Part shown: piece after piece, positions 1 through 11,614 of the stretch | Position numbering within the stretch: position 1 is the first letter of the stretch | Layout of the letters: every line of letters starts with the position of its first letter | Source of the DNA: Trichosporon coremiiforme | Lineage: Eukaryota; Basidiomycota; Tremellomycetes; Trichosporonales; Trichosporonaceae | Direction of reading: 5' to 3' | DNA length: 64,000 bases | Assembly: GCA_039545355.1 (NCBI GenBank) | Contig: BCJJ01000010.1 | Coordinates: 1,104,889-1,168,888, forward strand | Made by a program: the position numbers and the translations under genes | The notes under the pieces: model-generated | What the model saw: the letters and a program-made list of their open reading frames with translations, nothing else | Told to the model about the DNA's origin: nothing | The model's database searches: none

Positions 1-2
1 GT

Positions 3-494
3 CTGGGCAAGGAAGACGATGGGAATGTGGTCATGCTGTGGGAACGCATGGGCGGCCGAAGCGTTGCCGAACAAGGATCCGTGCAAGAAGCGGAGGAAGA
101 GGCGCGAAAGCCCGGGGGAGAAGAGGCCATCAAAACAGTCGCTGATCTGTTGAACGGCGTGTATATTGTGGCCGCAGCTGAAGCCCTTGCATTTGCCAGA
201 CGTAAAGGCATGGACCTGAACGACGTGTACAAAGTAGTGGGCACATCAGCGGCTACGTCCAAACCGCTTGTCCGGTTCAAAGACGAGCTGTCCTGGCCAG
301 ATAAGCATTTGCCGATCCTTGATCAACCGACTGTGGCCACGACTCTGGCGAGCTTGAACGCTGTCCTCGGTGAGGGCAAGCGCGTGAACACGCCGCTATT
401 CCTTACCCAAGCCGCGCAACAGGTCTTCACGGTTGCCGCCAACAAGGGTTGGGAGCACGAGGGGGCCAGCATAATCGGCAGGCTTTGGCATTAG
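3..494 (+). CDS. C-terminal part of a 6PGDH/3-hydroxyisobutyrate dehydrogenase-like oxidoreductase (partial)
   Basis: The reading frame is open from the first bases of the window, so the 5' end lies outside. The readable part runs to a TAG at 492-494. From about base 120 it resembles the all-helical second domain of beta-hydroxyacid dehydrogenases (NAD-binding domain 11): an EAIKTVADLLNGVY helix, then AAAEALAFARRKGMDL, the usual dimer/substrate-pocket helices. The first 35 residues (acidic, EAEEEARKPGG) do not look like the family and may be a linker or a mis-read junction. The Rossmann domain with its GxGxxG is not in the window, so the substrate cannot be named; L-threonate, 3-hydroxyisobutyrate or a related acid is possible. 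It converges on the epimerase gene with 135 bp between stop codons. Confidence 0.6.
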   Translation: MGKEDDGNVVMLWERMGGRSVAEQGSVQEAEEEARKPGGEEAIKTVADLLNGVYIVAAAEALAFARRKGMDLNDVYKVVGTSAATSKPLVRFKDELSWPDKHLPILDQPTVATTLASLNAVLGEGKRVNTPLFLTQAAQQVFTVAANKGWEHEGASIIGRLWH

Positions 495-629
495 AACTGG
501 CTAGTTTTTTTTCGTACATCAATGAATACCCATGTTAGGCGGAGTTTCTTTGTTACGGCATCGCTGCATCACTGTTTCTCGTCATTCTCACATACAAACA
601 AAGCCTCAGAGTCTGGAGCGACCACAGAG

Positions 630-1565
630 TCAGCCAAGCGTAAGAACCTGCTGCCCGATGAACTGCTCTCCCGGCTTGATCGACTTCCACTCAGAAACAA
701 AGCCAGGCTCGATGCAGACGAAGTGGTCCCAGCCGCCGCTCTCCATGTCCGCCATCTTGCTGCCTGTCGCCTGACCGGGGTTCCAGATGGTCGTGTCCTG
801 GAAACCCCTGAAACGAACCTTTACGGAACCGCCGTCCGAGTTGATGTCGTCGACACGGATCTCCTGGGAAGGAACCTTCTGGTAAACGCGGTCGAGCTCA
901 CGGTCGACGAGCAGAGGACCGAGGGGTGTCTTCTCCTCCTTGCCACCCAAGGTCTTGTCCTTGTAAACGGTCCCGGCTTCGACACCGGTAATCTCAATCT
1001 TGGAAGCGTCCTCGACGCGGAGGTATGTATGCAGAAGCGCCTGGAACTTGAAGTCTTCACTGCCGTTGTTGAGCACGTGCAAGTCGGAGACCAGCTGGTG
1101 GGCGGCCAGGGTGACGACGTAGCGGAGACCGACGGGGTGGGGGAAGCTCTCGGGCGGAGGAGGCGCGACCAGGCGAACGGAGACGCCGTCGTTGTTGTCC
1201 AGTACGACCTTGTCAACCTTCCAAGTCTGGTTCCTTGCGAAGCCGTGCTGCTTCAAGGCGGCATACTCGGGAGGCGAGGAAGGAGGTGGTCCGAACACGG
1301 GAAAGACAATGGGGATACCACCTCGGATGGCAGCAGAGCCATCGAGATGAGCCTTCTTCGACAGGAAAATGTGCTCTTGACCATTCACCTTCCACGAAGT
1401 CACTGTAGCGCCATAGTAACTACTGTCAGTCGATACTCTCCCTCGCCAACTGCGATCTCACTAGATCTCAGCCGATGCACCCTATCGTCAGTCGCCTGCC
1501 TCCAGCCGTGCGCTCACACTGGGGTGCTTGAGAACAATGCTCTTCTCGTTCTGTTCGACGGGCAT
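630..1565 (-). CDS. Glucose-6-phosphate 1-epimerase (aldose-1-epimerase fold)
   Basis: Interconverts alpha and beta anomers of glucose-6-phosphate in the cytosol, as the yeast YMR099C product does. Three exons: 1565-1518, a 20-nt microexon 1481-1462, and 1422-630, with introns of 36 and 39 nt that both carry a CTGAC branch box. The joined exons total 861 nt (286 residues). The microexon supplies the bridge between the N-terminal KHPS and the YGATVTSW strand typical of the family; without it the frame is broken. Other family marks are the RGGIPIVFPVFG phosphate-binding segment, HGFAR, LLHTYLRV with the catalytic-region His, and CIEPG near the end. The neighbour GND1 also uses glucose-6-phosphate-derived substrate, though the two genes are divergent and separated by about 1 kb. 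Function is firm by family; the splice model is inferred but consistent. Confidence 0.9.
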
Positions 1566-2562
1566 GATGAATGAAGATGTCGTGGACAGTTCAAGACCAG
1601 CTGACTCAGAGAAGGTGGAAGACTGAATATATAGAAGCAACGACGTCATCACAACATTGCCACTGCGACCGTGGTAAACCTGGCATGCTGGGCCGAGGGC
1701 CGTTCCACGTATACCGATAGTTCGGTCACATTCGGGATGCGAACCAACAGCTCGGCTAAGACTGACAGCACCTATACCTGGCTGCACGTTATTGAGGCGC
1801 GGCTACTCGAAATACCCCATGCACCCGATCGCTCAAGCACAAGGCGCAGCAGACTGTTCTCTGCCCAGTATACCGCCAGTGAAAGCCGTCACTTGCCGTT
1901 CAACTAGGCAGACAGCGAGACCAAGATAAACCAGATAATATGTCGGATGGCCGGCCCGACATGATGGTTAGCCCGAGGCGGACCCTTTGGACCGCACTGC
2001 ACGTTGTTGCGTGCTGCATGCTGCCCGCTCAACCCGTTCCCCTTTCCCACACCACATGACATGCTGGGGACCGTCAACAAAAGCACCTTGGATGAATATA
2101 GAGGCAGTGTAGAACTGAACTCTTCTGTGCAGGACACGCTGTGCGGAGCGTTCTGATCACGGTTCCCAGGCATTAGAGTCGAGAAAATGGACGGTTACAT
2201 ACCGAGTACCTGGGAGCATTCCGTCAGCCAGCGGCTACGGCTGCCGAACCAGCCAGTTGGCTGGGATGGCTGGCTGCGTCAGCAACGTCATGAAGCGGAC
2301 CTGAATTCCGCTCTCATGACCAAGGGTTGCCATCGGCAGTCATCCAGACCCTGATGGAATGACTAGACGACACCACACTGGGGGACTCGGCCCCGGGTGC
2401 GCGGGGCGGGGTGCACAATCTGCCCCCGTACAAGTCTCATGGTCGCACCCCCATCTCTCGACCAATGCCGCAACTCAACTGCTCCCCCATCTTATAACTT
2501 CTCCTTCCTCCACTGCTCTCTAGCATCCTCCCCCTCACCCTTTCTAATCCAACCTAACCAAA
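1566..2562. promoter_or_regulatory. Divergent upstream region between the epimerase and GND1
   Basis: No supported gene. The last 120 bases before GND1 look like the promoter and leader of a strongly expressed fungal gene: a CCAAT near 2460, a TATAA-like string in CTTATAACTT near 2494, and a long pyrimidine-rich stretch (CTCC, CCCCTCACCC) running to the ATG. The rest is unremarkable. Confidence 0.5.
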
Positions 2563-4172
2563 ATGTCTGAAGCTGTGTGAGTATGCTAGCTTGAAAGCCG
2601 TCGCGAGCAAGTGTTGCTAACCAGGCAGCGCTGACATCGGTCTCATTGGCCTCGCGGTCATGGGCCAGAACCTCATCCTGAACATGAACGACAAGGGATT
2701 TACTGTTGCTTGCTACAACCGGTATGTCTAGGGGGCACTCTGCTCCGGTCGGCGCTGACGTTCAGTACCGTCTCCAAGGTCGACCACTTCCTCGAGCACG
2801 AGGCCAAGGGTGAGTTTCCGGTGTACTCGGCTATTTGCTAACAGCAGGCACCGACATCATTGGATGCCACTCGATTGAGGAGCTCTGCAAGACCCTCAAG
2901 CGCCCTCGCCGTGTGATGCTCCTCGTTAAGGCCGGTGCCGCTGTTGACAGTTTCATCGACCAGCTCCTTCCCTACCTCGAGAAGGGTGACATCATCATTG
3001 ACGGTGGTAACTCCCACTACCCTGACTCGATCCGTCGCTGCAAGGAGCTCGAGGCCAAGGGCATCAACTTCGTCGGTATGGGTGTCTCCGGTGGTGAGGA
3101 GGGTGCGCGCAACGGTCCCTCGCTCATGCCCGGTGGTTCCGAGGCGGCTTGGCCCCACATCAAGGACATCATGCAGAAGACCGCCGCCCAGGTCGACGGC
3201 GAGCCCTGCTGCGACTGGGTCGGTGGCACCGGCTCTGGACACTACGTCAAGATGGTCCACAACGGTATCGAGTACGGAGACATGCAGCTCATTGCTGAGG
3301 CCTACGACATCCTTAAGCGCGGTCTCGGTCTCGACGAGGACGAGATTGCCGACATCTTCGCCAAGTGGGAGGAGGGTGTCCTCAAGTCTTTCTTGATCGA
3401 GATTACCCGCGACATTCTCCGCTTCAAGGACACTGACGGAAAGCCCATTGTCCCCAAGATCCTCGACAAGGCTGGCCAGAAGGGTACCGGAAAGTGGACC
3501 GCCATTGACGCCCTTGACCGCGGTATCCCCGTCACCCTCATCGGCGAGGCCGTCTTCGCCCGTTGTCTCTCTGCTCTCAAGGACGAGCGCGTTCGCGCCT
3601 CCGAGATTATCTCTGGCCCCAAGCCTGAGCCTTTCCAGGGTGACAAGCAGCAGTTCATTGCCGACCTTGAGCAGGCCCTCTACGCCTCGAAGATCATTTC
3701 CTACACCCAGGGCTTCATGCTCATGCGTCAGGCCGCCAAGGACAACGACTGGGACCTCAACAACGCTGGTATCGCCGCCATGTGGCGTGGTGGCTGCATT
3801 ATCAAGTCTGTCTTCCTCAAGGACATCACTGCCGCGTACCGCCAGAACCCCAACCTCGAGTCGCTCATCTTTGCTCCCTTCTTCGCCAAGGCTCTCGAGC
3901 AGGCTCAGGCCGGATGGCGTCGTGTCAACGCCCAGGCTTCCCTCTGGGGTATCCCCATCCCCGCCCACGGCACTGCTCTTTCGTTCTTCGACGGATACCG
4001 CACCGCCGTTCTCCCCGCCAACCTCATCCAGGCCCAGCGTGACTACTTCGGTGCTCACACCTTCCGCGTCATGCCTGGTCAGGAGAACGACCACCTCGAG
4101 GACGGCAAGGACATCCACCTCAAGTGGACCGCCAACTCTGGCGACGTCTCGTCCTCTACCTACAACGCTTAA
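2563..4172 (+). CDS. GND1: 6-phosphogluconate dehydrogenase, decarboxylating
   Basis: Oxidises 6-phosphogluconate to ribulose-5-phosphate and CO2, making NADPH in the oxidative pentose phosphate pathway. Four exons (2563-2576, 2629-2721, 2766-2809, 2848-4172) sum to 1476 nt, 491 residues, the usual length. The N-terminal Rossmann motif [17 protein letters not shown] is split over the first introns. The substrate-binding [18 protein letters not shown] and the [11 protein letters not shown] segment of the all-alpha domain are present, as is FFDGYRT near the C-terminus. Three short introns crowd the first 300 bases and none interrupts the rest, a common fungal 5' bias. Third positions are almost all C or G, so a 426-codon antisense frame stays open; that frame is an artefact. 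High codon bias and the CT-rich leader fit strong expression. Confidence 0.97.
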
Positions 4173-4522
4173 GCGTGTTTATATTGTATAGGTGCGACTG
4201 TAGTTTAAAAAATGATATCAAATGAATCTGAAGTTCAGATAGGTTTATTCGGGTTGCGGCGTGGCCTGTGTAGCGAGTGACAGACGCGGCTGCGTATGAC
4301 AATTTCTGCACAATCAAATACTGGCGTTTCAGTGATGCGAGAACGGTCGTCCAGTGAACAGGTACGACGTACCGCGTTGTTGTGATAGCCGAAGCCATCA
4401 GGAAGGTGCCGGTTGATCATTTCAGGGTGGTCTGCACATGGGGGGCGACCGTGGGAAAGCGTACCAAGAAAGTCAGGATTTCCGTGAATGCGAGCTCCAA
4501 CCTAGCAACTTCAACAACAACC
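4173..4522. other. Intergenic stretch between GND1 and the RPA34-like gene
   Basis: Holds the GND1 3' flank (AT-rich, ATTGTATAGG, then ATGATATCAAATGAAT) and the leader of the next gene. An in-frame reading frame extends upstream of the chosen ATG from 4382, but the ATG at 4523 with ACAACCATGGCT context starts a more family-like protein. Confidence 0.4.
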
Positions 4523-5358
4523 ATGGCTGCAACCTCGAAGAAGTCCAAAGTCAGGCCCCCCTCGCCTGCCCCGAGCTCATCCTCTGATTCCTCCTCCGGA
4601 TCCCAGTCTTCCGTTGACTCGGACGACATTGATGCCGCTCCCGTTGCGACGACCACGAAGAAGCCGCGCAAGTCCAAGCCCGGAGAGAGGCTCTACTATG
4701 AGCCGCCGCCGGGGATGGAGCAGGTCCGCATCAACGTGAACTACAACAGCGCATTTGAGTGGGACACCTTGAACTCGAAGGAGGGACTTGAGGTGTGGGC
4801 CATCCGCTTGCCTGTCGACGTGAGTGCACTTGACCAACCAATTGCTAATGAGCTCAGTTGAAACCGTCGCATCTTGCGGGTCTGTCCACGAGTGTGAAGC
4901 GCGACAACATTTCAGGAAGCCTAGCGCACAAGTCGACAACGTATGAGCTCACCGAGTCGGACGACATCTCGGACTTGAACAGCCTCAACCTCGTCGTCCC
5001 AAAGAAGGCGAGTGGACACCTGTTCCGCGCTCCGTTACCGATCAAGCGCCACCTAATCCTCCAGCCTCCAAAGGAGGACAGCCTCGTCTCTAGCTCAAAG
5101 AAGAAGCTGGACAGCGAGAACAGGAGTACGGGCCCCATTCCCAACAAGACGCGCAAGATGCCCTCGAACATGAAGTTCAGGAATCCGGTGAATGGGTTCG
5201 ACACCCCCGGGCCCGCAACGCGCCCGCTGGCTGCGGTCAACGAGAAGGAGGCGGTCAAGACCAAGGAGGAAAAGACGCCTAAGAAGGAGGCCAAGGAGAA
5301 GAAGAAGAAGAGGAAATCCGAGGCGGGAGAGTCACCGGCGAAGAAGAAGAAGAAGTAG
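4523..5358 (+). CDS. RPA34: RNA polymerase I subunit RPA34-like (PAF49/CD3EAP family)
   Basis: Predicted subunit of the RPA49-RPA34.5 heterodimer that aids initiation and elongation by RNA polymerase I in the nucleolus. Two exons, 4523-4819 and 4858-5358, give 265 residues. Residues 1-55 are Ser/Pro-rich and disordered. A core follows with EVWAIRLPVDLKPSHLAGLS, the strand-helix pattern by which the family docks on RPA49, and a KMPSNMKFRNPVNGFDTPG segment. The tail is a lysine-rich block ending in KKKKK, typical of RPA34 orthologues and a likely nucleolar signal. The family is weakly conserved, so the call rests on the WxIRxP core, length, and the Lys-rich tail. An alternative is another nucleolar Lys-tailed protein. 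Confidence 0.6.
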
Positions 5359-5427
5359 CGTCTTCTGTCTCCTCACCACTTCATCATAGATTATGCATTT
5401 GGGTACATGATACAACTTGGTTTTACA

Positions 5428-7229
5428 CTATTGCAAAGCCAGGGGGTCTTGACCTCTAAACAACCAATGCACTTTGCGCGACAAGCTGGGCCCCACTCGT
5501 CTAGACGATGCGGCTCCATTCTTCGAGTTGCGAATCTCACAATCCATCAGTAAGTTCTCGGCCGATTTTAGGTCTGCTTCTCGCTCATAGGCCTCCATCA
5601 GTTTTCGGAAGGAGGGATATCGGGTCGTAATACCGCTCGCAGCTGAAGCAGTCAGGCCGTTGATCTCTTGCAGCATAAGCTCGAAGGCGGGGGTTGCCTC
5701 AACTGCTTTGCGAGGATGGTCGGGAGCTGAGAACGGCAAGTGCGATTTCTCCAACAGCTTGTACTGAATGTCAGCGTCTTACCCGGGCAGGAGACTTACG
5801 GGCTTTGCAGCGATGTCTCCCGCGAGGTTGAAGATCCAGTCTTCAATATCCTCTGTTCTCTCGACTGGACGTCAGCGGCAACTCACTGACATGGGTGATT
5901 TCACCTTGAACAACAAGAAGGCACTGCGATAGCTGCGCCTTCAGCAACTCGGTTTCCACTTCATCCTTTTCCACACGCGTCCTGAAGCCAGCGCTGGCCT
6001 CTCTTGAGCTTGCCCGGCCCGTTGCAAGACCCGCCCTCGCCGAGTCTCGGAAGGCCTTGTTTGCAATGGAGCGCGTTTTGGAGTGATACTTTTCGAGTCC
6101 CCGAACGAGAAGCAGCAGCTGTTCATCTGGTGCGAGGAACAGCGTGAGCCGAACATCCGTGATCCATCCAACCAGCTCCCCGTTGCCGCGCACGATGCGG
6201 TCCACAACTTCGTCCGCAGAGGCGACCAGAATCGTTGTTGTCTCCCACTCTATTTTTGGATTATCGAGGGGAACGAAGCGTTTGGCTGATGCGTCCCACT
6301 CGGCCGAAACGTGTCGCAAAAAGCGGATTGTGCCTCCAACGACGGTTTCAGACTCGGGGACCGTTACGAGCTTTGACAACGAGTCTTCCACGCGCTTGCG
6401 TATCTCCGGCATCGCCCCCGCTATAGGGGAGGAGGGGTGCATCAGGTCCTGTGCCATGTGAATCTCAACTTCGCGCAGAGCTTCGCTTTTCGTTTTGCGT
6501 AGCTGAGGTCAGCGAGATATGGTGACACCGACTTACCCTGTTCACTTCTTTGAGTTTCTTTTGGTAGGACCGCTCAGCTTCCCTGGCAGCCTGGAGTCAG
6601 CAGAGTTTGCCCAAGCACGTGTCTCACTTTTGCTTCATCACGGGCGCTCTGTCGATCCTGCTTTTCCTGCAACTTCTGTCGCTCTCGCTCCTCCCTTGCC
6701 GCTTCTCTTTCCTTGGCCATTGCCTGGGCTGCCACGCCGTCCTCGGTACCGGCTGCGACTGTCTTTCGCCGCTTTCTACGGGGATCGGGGACCTCGGGGG
6801 GAGCAGTAGGCGGAGGCTGGTTGTCCCAGTCGAACTCCTCCAGGAAACTCAGTATAGAGCGCGAATTCGAAACTTTCAGAGATCTTCGTGACGTCGCCCT
6901 AGTCGTAGCCCTCGAGATAGTACGCTGCTCAGTGCGCAACATTGAAGCAACCGTTTCGCCGTTCAATGGACTGTGGCGTTTTGGCACTGATGAGGACGCA
7001 AGAACAGATTCGAGATCGTCGTCGTCGGAATCGGTATCGGTATCGACCAGAGTGTAGACCTCCGTGCTTCTTGATGCGCGGACGAACACTGGGGACGTGG
7101 ACACACGCGCCGTTTTCGGGCGAGATCCCACGATCGCTATGTCGCTGTCCGAGTCACCATCAGACAGAACGACAATATCTGCGGTAGTCAGCATCGGAAA
7201 GAGAAGGAGGCGTCACCTGGACTGGACAT
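5428..7229 (-). CDS. EME1: Crossover junction endonuclease subunit EME1 (Mms4-like)
   Basis: Non-catalytic partner of MUS81 in the nuclease that cleaves 3' flaps, stalled forks and Holliday junctions. Six exons (7229-7217, 7178-6628, 6590-6537, 6502-5905, 5864-5800, 5763-5428) total 1617 nt, 538 residues; all five introns are 34-40 nt. Residues 1-150 are disordered and acidic, with a DIVVLSDGDSDSDI string resembling a SUMO-interacting motif. A basic coiled coil spans about 170-225. The ERCC4-like domain follows (TDVRLTLFLAPDEQLLLLVRGL; VVQVERTEDIEDW across the exon 4/5 join), lacking the ERKxxxD active site, as expected of EME1. Tandem HhH helices end the protein (TTRYPSFRKLMEAY, AENLLMDCEI). 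The 13-nt first exon is preferred over the in-frame ATG at 7194 because the latter lies inside a canonical acceptor. Confidence 0.85.
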
Positions 7230-7425
7230 TGGTGCATGGCAGAGAAACAACAACAAAACCCAGCGGTGGAGCTGACTGGACCGATCAAGGCACGGCAACA
7301 CGTGCTTGGCTCCACCACGATCAATACGTGCAACACGACATTCTGCCATCGCAAAATAATTCTGTACAACTACATACGCGTACGAAAACCTTCGTATGAG
7401 TAGACCGTTGGTCGGGGTATTATAA

Positions 7426-8277
7426 TTACATGACAATGCAGCAAGAGTTTTGCTGGAAAAGGTCAGCGATGTACCAATCTTAGAACACTCACCTTCTTGG
7501 CAGTCTTGTAAAACATCTTCGACTGAGCAGAGAGCGTGTTAGAGCGTTCAACAAGGTTGTCAAGGTTCTCGCCTCGCTCCAGAACAGACTCAATGGTCTT
7601 GTGCTTGAATGTCAGCGAGGGAATAAACGTGCAGCACTCACGAGGACGACCTTGGTCTCGTCAAGTTCCTGCTGAACCTTCATGATAGTGTCAGCCTGCT
7701 TGGGGTCCTGGTACTTCGCCAGGTAGGTCGACAGCGTTCCCTCGAGCTTGCCCTTCTGAGCAGGCGGCAGGCCGCCGGCAGCGTTTTGCGAAGGGTTGCC
7801 TCCGAAGGCTGAGGCGGCTGCAGACGCGGCCGAGGGCGCAGCGTCGGGGTTGGGAAGCTGAGAGAGCAGGGAAGCATTCTCGTCCAGCAGCTTGTTCAGC
7901 AGGGAGAATGCGGGACGGAACGGGTACTCCATGTCGGTGATCATGACGGCTGCGGTCAGGAGGACAATGTGGATGCCATCGACTCACCGGCCATGCCAGG
8001 GCCGTTAGCCGTGCGGCCCGGGACGCGCATAATGTGAGCCTTGTAGCCGTTCTCCTCGACCGATGACGGCTGGTTGGGGGGCGTCCTTTCGGCGACAGTC
8101 TGACGTTAATGACCGATCTGTTGGAGACCATACCTGAGCGAAGAAGGACATGAACTGCGCGATGCTGCCACGCTGGAACATCGAGAAGCTGCTGAGATCC
8201 TGGGCGGAACCCAGAACAGCTGCCTTGGCGGGGTTCCCGGAGGACACGGAGAGAAGAGTGAGCTGGTAGACCTTCAT
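7426..8277 (-). CDS. YKT6: Prenylated R-SNARE Ykt6
   Basis: Membrane-fusion SNARE of Golgi, vacuole, endosome and autophagosome traffic. Five exons (8277-8134, 8099-7988, 7949-7642, 7603-7493, 7452-7426) give 233 residues. An N-terminal longin domain begins [10 protein letters not shown], with [26 protein letters not shown]. The SNARE coil includes [19 protein letters not shown] with the zero-layer Arg and ends [10 protein letters not shown]. The last exon is only nine codons and supplies the double cysteine of the CCIVM tail; the usual CCxx box is farnesylated on the second and palmitoylated on the first Cys. Here there is one residue more after the cysteines than the canonical CAAX spacing from the first Cys, so C-C-I-V-M reads as Cys-CIVM, a normal CAAX. 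An Ala/Gly-rich loop of about 35 residues is inserted between longin and SNARE. It shares a promoter with SYP1. Confidence 0.93.
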
Positions 8278-8623
8278 CGTAGAGCGCTTCGGGTGCGAGA
8301 GATAGAGATGTGCGATGAGCCGATTATTGCTGTCGATGGTAGTGCTGTCAAGCAGTCTTGCCGCCGCGGAGGCAAACCGGCTTCCATAGTGCTGGCATCG
8401 AGCGACAAGATCATTCAATCATTCAGGTGACGCATGAGCACGTGGCGTCTATCGGGTGGCCCAGCTACAGTGGTAATGTTGGTTGACGTCGTCTCTCCAC
8501 CACACATCTCAACCATCGACCCCATTCATTCTTTACACATCCATCCATCTCGCCTTGTAATTTTCAATCCGTGGCCGAGCACCAAACACCAGCTGAACTA
8601 GTGGAACACTGGACATCGCCGAA
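8278..8623. promoter_or_regulatory. Bidirectional promoter between YKT6 and SYP1
   Basis: 346 bp separate two divergent trafficking genes. A CACGTG hexamer lies near 8437 and the SYP1 side is C/T/A-rich (CCATTCATTCTTTACACATCCATCC). No TATA box is clear. Confidence 0.4.
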
Positions 8624-11542
8624 ATGTCAGAGGGACTGCCGGACGATGCCTGGGCCAGTGCGTTCCAAACGGCCGCTGCAAAGCCCCTCCTTACAGCCTT
8701 ACAACGTAGGCTTCATGCCTCAACCAACCATGTGAACTCTCTGGCCGAACTGCTTCACGAGCGCTCCGTAATTGAGCAGGAATACTCTGCGAAGCTGCAG
8801 AAGCTTGCGCGTGCGGCGGACGCCGGCCAGCTCGGCGGTAAGGGCGGTATCGAATGGGAGCGCAACAGTGGAGAAGCCCAACTCTGGAACACGGTCGTTT
8901 CCGACCTGACAGAAGTAAGTTTACTGAAAAGATTGGACACTGACTTTGAAGACCGCGGCGTCGCACTCTACCTATGCGAACATTCTCAAGTCTGACTTTG
9001 AGCAGCCCGTACGCGACCTCCCAAACAAAATGACTGCCTGGCGCCGAATCGGCGACCAGGAGTCATCTCTGGAACGTGCTCTGAAAGATTACGAGAAAGT
9101 CTCTATTAAGCTTGACAAGGCATCGTCCAAGTCAAAGTCCAGCAAGGCGGAGCAGCTCCAGCACGAGCTGAGCCAGCTGACGTCCCAATTGAACCAATTG
9201 ACACCCGCGACCTACAGTACCTTCCAGAGGCTCGACGAGGAGAGGCTGCGCGCCCTCAAGGAGGTTGTCGTGCGCTGGGCCACACTCCGGGGAGACATGG
9301 CCACCAAGTCGGGTGAACGTGCAGAGACGGCCGTCGCTTCCGTCTTGGGTTGGGAGCCGACTGATGAAGTCATCTCGGTCGGCAACCGCCTTTCCAGAGC
9401 ACACAACGGCTCAGAGGTTCGCGTCTCACCTTCGACACCCTCTGGAGGTGCTGCAGGCACCGGAAACCTCTCCGTGGAGAGCATTCGTAGGTCACTGTTA
9501 GCCACCGTCTGCTGACAAAACCAGCCAACCGACGTGCCCCTGTGCAGTCTCCACCTGCTCCCGATTTCGGGCCGCGTTCCGGCAGCCAATCCAACGGCTC
9601 TGGTCAGACACCCACTCAGAGCGGCTTCAGCGGCCTCAAGTCTATGCTCGCCCGCAAGGCCACGGTGCGGAATCGCAGTGGCAGCGAGGCGACTTCCGTT
9701 TACAGCGGCCGCCGTGCGCAGCAGAGTGAGCCGGCCTTTGCGGCACTCGGCGAGGACGCTGTCCGCCCAACGTCGAGGCAACAGGCCCAGCGCGAGTTCT
9801 CCGACCAGAGCACGCCTATCAAGCCGCAGCCTCCGCTCGTTGACGCGGAGGGCTTCTCCATCGCCCCTGCTGATCGCCACCGCAACCCATGGGATGAGCC
9901 GACCGAGGACTCGCCGTCCCGAGCGTCGTCATCGAATCACCACGGCATGGGTGCTCCGGCGGCTGCCGCGGCGGCGACGGCGGGTGTTGCTTTACCCTCG
10001 GCCATCTTCGCATTGCAGAGGACCGAATCGCCGACTCCTGTGCACAATGACCGCGCAAGCACCGTCGACTCCATTTCCAGTGACCAGAACCACCCCCGTT
10101 TGAACTTGGCTCTGTCGTCGACACCCATCGAAGAGACCGAAGAACAACGCCAGGTTGCCCTTGCCAAGATGCAGCAGACACTGCAGATGCCTCCGCCAGC
10201 TCCGAACCGCCGCTCGACAATCAACCGTGGCCGACGCGATGCTCGTAACACGATGCAGGCGTCCGCGGCTGAACATCCAATCCCGCAAGCGCACATGGCA
10301 GCGTTAGCCCGCATGGGAGAGGAGGAGCAACTCGCAGAGTCACAGGGCACAGTGACCTCCAAATCCCAGCCAGCGCGCCGGCTGTCCTCGTCGAGCATGG
10401 CCTCGGCCTCATCGCGCAACCCCTTCGATTCCCCGGGCCTCCAGTCTGTGAACCGGCAGCAGGCGGAACAGCAGGCCACTGCCGTGCCGTCGCAGAACGG
10501 CCAGCGGACTCTATCACCCAACCAGGGCACATCTAGCGCCGCTGTTCCTGCCGACGCCGGAGCCGCCGCGGGCTTGGGAGCGGGAGCGCTTGCCGTCGGC
10601 CACCAGACGGGCAGCGCATCTGAGTCTGCCGCGGCACTGGCTTCTCCGACGTCTGCCAACGGGCCCCGACCAACTAGCGCTGCTCCGCCCAGCGCCGGCG
10701 CCCAACCCGGCGCCACAGCCGTTCAACCTGGTGTGTCTCAGTCGCAAGCCATGATCCAAGACGGTCTCAACGCCACGATCATTGAGACGGTCAACACGAT
10801 CATGCACCAGTACGCAGCCCAGCAAACTGTCATTACTGGTGAAATTCATCTGACGTTATTGGCACCGCCGCCCCCCGGGACATCAACGTCCATCAGGCTC
10901 ACCGAGTTTGACGCTCTGGAGTCTGTTTCGCCCAACCCTGCTTTCTTAGCCCAGGTCCCTGATAGTCCCGGCGAATACTACTTGAACACGGACCTCCTGG
11001 CCCAGACCACATCGAGCCCGGAAGCTGGAACGCACGGGCCTGTACTCTTCACGTATCATGTTCTTGTTCCGGAGGGCCAAGAGAACGCAATGTCTCCTGT
11101 GGGTCTGAACCCGGCATTCCAAGCCAAGGAGGGCGAAACGCGTATGATCTTCCATTACCGCGCCAATGCGCCGATTCAGAACCTTGGCCTGTCGGCCATC
11201 TTCCCCGCCAACCCGAGCATCAGCACAACCCAGTCGAAGCCTGTCTCGGCGACTTGGGGGCCCTCCGCAGAGAACCCGGACCTCACTGTCGCATCCTGGG
11301 CCGCCCCTGTTCCTCAGGTCGGGTCGGAGGGCAAAATCATTGCCCGCTTCTTTACGGCGCCCGGGCAGAAACTGGTCCCTAGTGGCGTCGACGCTCGTTT
11401 CGTTGTCCCCAACCACCTCGCTTCCGGTCTTGGCATTGAGACGACCTCTGCTGACGGCGAGGAGAAGGTCTTGTCGTTCAACAATGTCAACCGCACGACT
11501 ATTTCTGGCCGATATGTCGGCGACGTTACTCTGAACCCGTAG
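8624..11542 (+). CDS. SYP1: Muniscin endocytic adaptor (Syp1/FCHo)
   Basis: Early-arriving adaptor of clathrin-mediated endocytosis at the plasma membrane. Exons 8624-8914, 8952-9486 and 9525-11542 give 947 residues. An F-BAR coil occupies about residues 10-265 (LTALQRRLHASTNHVNSLAELLHERSVIEQEY is its start region, followed by LERALKDYEKVSIKLDKASSK). Residues 280-690 are a low-complexity linker rich in Ser, Ala, Gln and Pro, including poly-Ala runs. The C-terminal mu-homology domain begins with ATIIETVNTIMHQYAAQ and VITGEIHLTLLAP, and ends FNNVNRTTISGRYVGDVTLNP. Order and length match Syp1. It is convergent with the ABC transporter, only 72 bp between stops, so the 3' UTRs probably overlap. 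Confidence 0.85.
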
Positions 11543-11614
11543 TTTTATTGGAAAACAATATTTACATAGCTAATTATGCAAGGGAATTCCTCAACAGAAA
11601 GACTAAAAGAATAC

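Noticed and set aside
522..1574. 350-codon plus-strand frame opposite the epimerase
   Set aside because: Crosses both introns and the stop of the real gene; no homology pattern.
1488..1787. Epimerase exon 1 read straight to the in-frame TGA at 1488
   Set aside because: Contains a canonical GTGAGC donor and would leave the conserved YGAT strand unreachable.
2838..4118. 426-codon antisense open frame under GND1
   Set aside because: Mirror of strong GC-ending codon bias; no family signal, no promoter, and GND1 on the other strand is certain.
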